From assembly GCA_030267965.1 (NCBI GenBank), contig BRYA01000176.1, positions 9,068-58,292 on the forward strand: DNA of 49,225 nt. The letters run 5' to 3'. The first letter of the stretch is position 1. Each line of letters starts with the position of its first letter. Below are positions 45,144-49,225 of the stretch, piece after piece. Position numbers and translations under genes: made by a program. The notes under the pieces are model-generated. The model was not told the DNA's origin, made no database searches, and saw only the letters and a program-made list of their open reading frames with translations. This DNA is from Triparma columacea (taxonomy: Eukaryota > Sar > Bolidophyceae > Parmales > Triparmaceae).

Positions 45144-46268
45144 ATGCGTGGTAACTACTCCTTAAAAACTTTGATAGCTCTGTTCCTATCATTTTTGGGG
45201 ACGATTACATCCCATGAGGAAAATGCTGTTCGTGGCACTCACAAGACGATTACATCCCATGAGGCAAATGTTGACGAGAGCAACGTCCCATTTGATAAAA
45301 TTCTCGTCGCGTACCAATCGTGGTCTGAGTGCGATAACGCTACAATCACGGCGGTTGAAAATGGGGTGAATGTTGTTATCTGGTTCGCAACGAACCTTGA
45401 TTCAGACGAGGAAGGCAATGCTGTTTTGACGGGTGGACCAAACCATACCTGTGTGGAGGGGAAGATCGCTCAGCTTGCCGGTATGGGATATGGGAGGGAC
45501 AAGGTCAAACACTTGATCTCTGTAGGAGGGTGGGACGCTCCTCACCCAGATACGAGTAACACTGCGGAGGAATATGCAGAAGCTTTCGAGGTGTTCTCAG
45601 GGGGGCTTTTTGACGGATTGGACTGGGATCTGGAAGGGAACGACAGTCTCACTGCGAAGTGGAACTACTTCAGCAAGGAGTGCCTTGAGCTGATGGCTGA
45701 CCTGTCGAAAATCCTCCATGACCGTGGGTATATTATCTCAATGGCCCCTCCTGAATCATATCTCGATATTCAAACGACGGCGTTCAGCAAGTACGTGAAC
45801 CTAACTTATCCTGACGACGACTGGGGTGACGACCCCCCCTTCTCATACCACGGCCATAACGTCTACTCATACCCTCTTGCAAAGGAGCCTGACGCTTTTG
45901 ATTTTGTGAGCATCCAGATCTACGAGACCAAGAGCCACGCCAGTTACAACACGACGGTTCTCGGTGTCCCCCAAGTAGACTACATGACGAGCTACATAAA
46001 ATCACTCGTCGAGGAGGGGGTGACGGTGGATTTTACGACCGACGAGGATTTTAAGGAGTTGGGAGTACAGAAGATAAAAATGAACAAAATCATCGTTGGG
46101 CTGATTTCGGCAGGAGGCGTAGGAGGACCAATCACTGCGGCCAATGCAAGTAAGGTGTTTGCAGAGTTAGAAGAGGGGAGTAATATAGACGGGTTTTTTT
46201 TTTGGTGTATCGGAGACGATAAAGATGGGTCGTTGCCCAAGGTCCTGGGCGAGGGCATTTGGGGGTAG
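45144..46268 (+). CDS. Secreted GH18-family protein (chitinase-like)
   Basis: A single exon encodes 374 residues from the ATG at 45144; the preceding GTG is not a start. Residues 1-21 (RGNYSLKTLIALFLSFLG core) are a signal peptide. The GH18 barrel begins with ILVAYQSWSECDNATI near residue 52 and contains SVGGW and the catalytic signature DGLDWDLE near 153-160, matching DxxDxDxE with the acid Glu intact. A late strand reads GFFFWCIGDDKDG. All essential acids are present, so hydrolysis of chitin or other N-acetylglucosamine polymers is plausible. Several N-glycosylation sequons (NAT, NHT, NDS, NLT, NTT) fit secretion. Just after the signal peptide a 45-bp tandem duplication gives two TITSHE segments. 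There is no carbohydrate-binding module. Confidence 0.88.
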   Translation: MRGNYSLKTLIALFLSFLGTITSHEENAVRGTHKTITSHEANVDESNVPFDKILVAYQSWSECDNATITAVENGVNVVIWFATNLDSDEEGNAVLTGGPNHTCVEGKIAQLAGMGYGRDKVKHLISVGGWDAPHPDTSNTAEEYAEAFEVFSGGLFDGLDWDLEGNDSLTAKWNYFSKECLELMADLSKILHDRGYIISMAPPESYLDIQTTAFSKYVNLTYPDDDWGDDPPFSYHGHNVYSYPLAKEPDAFDFVSIQIYETKSHASYNTTVLGVPQVDYMTSYIKSLVEEGVTVDFTTDEDFKELGVQKIKMNKIIVGLISAGGVGGPITAANASKVFAELEEGSNIDGFFFWCIGDDKDGSLPKVLGEGIWG

Positions 46269-46861
46269 GGGGGTTATATGGGCAAAGAGGAACGTTCTAT
46301 AACACGGTTTTATATTCGAAGTTTACGGTTTTGTGTTTTTTAAGGAGATACGATATGAAGAGAAGCTTTGTGTCTTTTCTGAAGTATTTTTTATGTACTT
46401 TAATCAATTAATTAATTGAATTTTGTGATTTAGATTCACGAACGCTGTTTTAATTTGCGCAGTAATACTTTTTTTTAATTCAATCATTTGTATTAAATGA
46501 TCAATTTTGCATTTATCAATCATACAACTTTATATATACAAGTTATTAAACAATGAGATTAGATTTTGACTACAATCGAAATATTAATTTTCTCTAATAA
46601 TATTTTTGTTTCATTTAATCTTTTTTAGCAGCTATTGAATCAATAAAAATATGTTAAAAGTGTTTGCAATGACTGACGAGCTTGAGTGACCAAAACTAAT
46701 TTTTTTCCTGAAAATTGAAAGTGTTGCTTCCACGCGCCTAAACTTGCGCCTGTTTTGATCCTGTTGCTTGTACTTTACCGTATGGGTACAATCTAAAACG
46801 ACTGTCCTTACATCACCTGTTTTACAGACTTTCAACACAACGCCTCCTCTGAAACCACATT
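46269..46861. other. AT-rich intergenic region
   Basis: About 590 bp between two plus-strand genes, holding the 3' end of the GH18 gene and the promoter of the next. From about 46300 to 46660 it is strongly A/T-rich, far above the rest of the window, with TTAATTAATTAATTGAAT near 46402 and TATATATAC near 46532. No gene was seen; a short minus-strand frame at 46632-46838 has no recognisable motif. Confidence 0.6.
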
Positions 46862-48961
46862 ATGGAGCAACTTGTGGAGCTTGCGAATGACATTAACCTC
46901 ACCCATGAGATATACGATACTTTGGAAGGTGTCAAAAACGACATTGAGTATTCGTCTCCTACCCCTACCTCCTTCTCATCCTTTCTCTCGTCTGGCTTCA
47001 ATTCCCTCCCCCCCCCTTCCCATGGTTGCGATGACGAGAACTCCGATCTAATATACCAGATCGTGGCCCCTTCTATTGCTAGTGCATTGTCAGACATCCA
47101 CTTTCGAATCACGCCCAAGCTGCTGGACCAGTTGATGGCCCCCCCTTCTCTTCCCCCTCCACCTCCTTCCCCTCCACCCACTTCCCACCTCTCCCAACCC
47201 TCCTACACGTCGGAGTGGCTCTCCGGTTCGGTCCTTCTACGTTTGCTTGTCTCCACCTTCCTCTCGCCTACCGACCAGCACGACTTTGCAATGGAGACCC
47301 TCTCCACTTCAAGTTTCGGCGCATCTTCCCTGGAGCGCATTTCATCTCACAGTATCAATAGTATACTCATGCTTTCCGCTTCCCTCTCCTCCCTGTCCTC
47401 TTCCCCAGACTCCGTCCGTCCAAGGCGTCTGCAGAGTATGCTGGAGGGTACCTTAACCATGGTTCACCAGTGTTTATTTCCCCGTGCGTACATGGATTCT
47501 GACGAATCTTCGGCGAGTGGCTTTGGAATTGATGAGGAAGGCGAGGACGAGGACGAGGACGAGGACAAGACTCCCCCCCTCTCTCCCCCCCCTTCCTCTG
47601 TCACCCAACCTAACCCCCCAGCACCACCGACCCAAACCCCCACCATGCAAGCCAACCTCCACAAACTCATATCCTCCTTCATTCCCCCCTCAATCACCAT
47701 CCTTACTCACCTCAATACGCCCCCCTGCCTCAACCCGTCTCTCCTCAAGACGTCGTCTATGCTCGTCGGCCTGATCACCCAGACTCTCGCCACAACCGCC
47801 CCCCCCTCTCCATCCATCTCCACCCTCCTCTCCGACGCTCTATCTTCGGTGCCCTCTATTACCATTCTTGACATTCTCTCCCACCCTCGGCGCCTCAACC
47901 AATACAAGAAAACAAACTCGCTTTCTCCCGAGGAAGTAGATGCCACAGATTTTGAAGATCCAGAAGGTGAGGTTGCCTTGGTAAACGAACCGCTAATGCA
48001 ACGAATCAATCGCACTCAATTCAATCCCTCTTGCCCATCACATTCGATCGCCCGCAACGCAAACTCTTCTTTGCCTATGCCAGCTGAAATTGGTGACGAT
48101 GACTCTGAGCCCTCCACCTTCTGTCTTTCTACACTACCGTTCGAAGCCTCTCCTCCATGGTCAGCGCACGGGATCTCCGTAATAGCACAAAAGAAGTTCG
48201 TGTCGGACTCCCTTCCCTCTGTTCTTGTCCCCGCACGAATATTTGACCTTGGCTGGCCTCACGTTCACATATTTCTCAAGTGGGGCGAAGAAACTTCTTC
48301 ATTCGACCGCACGGCGAGGTGAGAGAAAGATGACTGGACGCAGCGTCGCTGCGGGTGGTGGCACACAACGTCTGCGGTCCATCAGTTCGCTTGCCTCACT
48401 GCCTCGCCGCTTTATCCCACGCCCAGCGCAATCACCCTCGCAAACTTCGTCCTGGACAAGATTCCCTCCTCCCACCTCTCCCCCCCCCTCCAAACCCTGA
48501 CAAAGCCCTCCCAGCTACTCCTCAACGCCCTGATAAATTACAAAAACCTCTCCACATCAGTCCCTGCCCTCCTCCTCAAGCTTTCATCCAAGCTACAAGA
48601 CGAAGAACTATCACAGAACTTCTTTCTCTCCCTCATCAAAGCCGCTCCGTCCCCTCCCCTCAAGGCGATCCTGTTCAACATCTACAAGAAATCCTCCCCA
48701 ACTCCCGCCAATGCTGCCGCTGTCCTCACCCCCTTCCTCGACGAGATGGCATCCCTCTCCTCAGACTCCCCCGACCTCATTCCAACCCTGATGGACAGCC
48801 GCGATATCTACCACGAATGCGTCATCTATCTTGCCCAGAACCCCTCCGCCTTCGACCCCTCCACAGTCGCCGCTGCCAAGGCATTTAGCAAAGATGTGCT
48901 CGCTCCTAACAAAATCTGGCAACTAGACCTCCTGTCAGACGCTCTTGACCGGCTTGCGTAA
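46862..48961 (+). CDS. Unrecognised alpha-helical protein, two exons
   Basis: Exon 1 is 46862-48318 and exon 2 is 48427-48961, giving 663 residues. Exon 1 ends GCGAG|GTGAGAG in phase 2; the acceptor CACGCCCAG restores AGC, and the frame then stays open to TAA. The TGA at 48320 is therefore the donor, not a stop. The N-terminus MEQLVELANDINLTHEIYDTL and the exon 2 product, with several Leu-rich amphipathic helices (LTKPSQLLLNALINY, VPALLLKLSSKLQDEEL), suggest a HEAT- or ARM-like helical solenoid. The middle is disordered, with Pro-rich tracts (about 95-115) and an acidic run EEGEDEDEDEDK near 228-240. No catalytic motif was found and I do not recognise the family. The coding strand is C/T-rich throughout, without the G-rich 3' end of other genes here. 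Confidence 0.75.
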
Positions 48962-49225
48962 TTTAAAGGCGCGGATTGGAGGAAGAGTGCGAGAGGGGAG
49001 AATGGACAAAAAAGGGAAAACTGAAAGGAAGCACGGCATTAACGCAACAGCTCGGTCGTCGCAGGATCGGAGCGGCCCGTTCGGAAGAGGCAAGGAAAAT
49101 GCGTTGGCTAAGGTTAAGAAATACAAGAAATGTTTTATGCGACGCTCACTCTAATTTAGCTCAACCCGAAGGGAACTGGGGGGAGATAACCCACGTCTGG
49201 GGGGGGGGGGGGGGGGGGGGGGGGG
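48962..49225. other. 3' flank ending in a G homopolymer
   Basis: After the TAA at 48959 the last 264 bp hold an A/G-rich stretch and end in about 26 G residues from 49200. A Lys/Arg-rich frame at 48945-49154 overlaps the previous gene and has no ATG at its start, so it is not called. The G run marks the assembly break. Confidence 0.7.

Noticed and set aside
48355..48888. Pro-rich frame of 177 codons near the right end
   Set aside because: It is out of frame with the Leu-rich helical product obtained by splicing 48318 to 48427, and its composition reflects C-rich codons read in the wrong phase.
48945..49154. Lys/Arg-rich frame at the right end
   Set aside because: It overlaps the preceding stop codon, has no ATG at its start and no detectable domain; too short to support.

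Overview
This is eukaryotic nuclear DNA. Genes are interrupted by short GTRAG...YAG spliceosomal introns, intron ends carry long C/T tracts, both strands are used, and spacers are compact (25 bp to about 600 bp). The gene content points to a small photosynthetic stramenopile: one BspA-type leucine-rich repeat protein, one multi-pass membrane protein of a type I associate with Parmales/Bolidophyceae (Triparma, Tetraparma), a possible plastid fibrillin-like protein with a hydrophobic N-terminus, and a giant secreted repeat protein. The Parmales assignment is inference. The window looks like a whole assembly contig, because it starts in a C homopolymer and ends in a G homopolymer.

Layout. 48-508 (-): truncated 5' end of a MAP65/ASE1/PRC1-type microtubule cross-linker. 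911-4233 (+): five-exon class-3-like aldehyde dehydrogenase. 4402-6656 (-): two-exon fibrillin-like protein, convergent with the dehydrogenase. 6961-9130 (+): unrecognised protein with a zinc ribbon. 9566-10120 (+): short LRR_5 protein. 10217-12708 (-): secreted GT4-type glycosyltransferase. 12986-15067 (+): multi-pass membrane protein with a duplicated N-terminal module and a 13-N assembly gap. 15133-16369 (+): four-exon phospholipid scramblase. 16788-41484 (-): one eight-exon gene for a secreted protein of about 7,914 residues, filling half the window. 42088-43668 (+): Sua5/YrdC threonylcarbamoyl-AMP synthase. 43694-44934 (-): NOL1/NOP2/Sun-type RNA m5C methyltransferase. 45144-46268 (+): secreted GH18 protein. 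46862-48961 (+): unrecognised two-exon protein.

Gene models were rebuilt by hand by joining frames at GT...AG borders and checking phase. Every proposed junction keeps the frame, and several apparent stop codons are really the TGA inside a GTGAG donor.

The most unusual structure lies in the first 6.6 kb. The first two introns of the dehydrogenase and the single intron of the convergent fibrillin-like gene consist of head-to-tail copies (2, 2 and 5) of the same roughly 270-420 bp element. Each copy runs from a GT(R)AG donor to an AG acceptor, abuts the next copy as CAG|GTAAG, and lies in the sense direction of its host gene. They look like introner-type intron-generating elements, or tandem recursive-splice introns. 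Inside each copy an invariant core is bordered by windows of near-constant length (12 and 7 nt) whose sequence differs from copy to copy. A second unusual pattern is a strand-composition sawtooth: exons tend to open pyrimidine-rich and close G-rich, and introns open with G runs and close with C runs.
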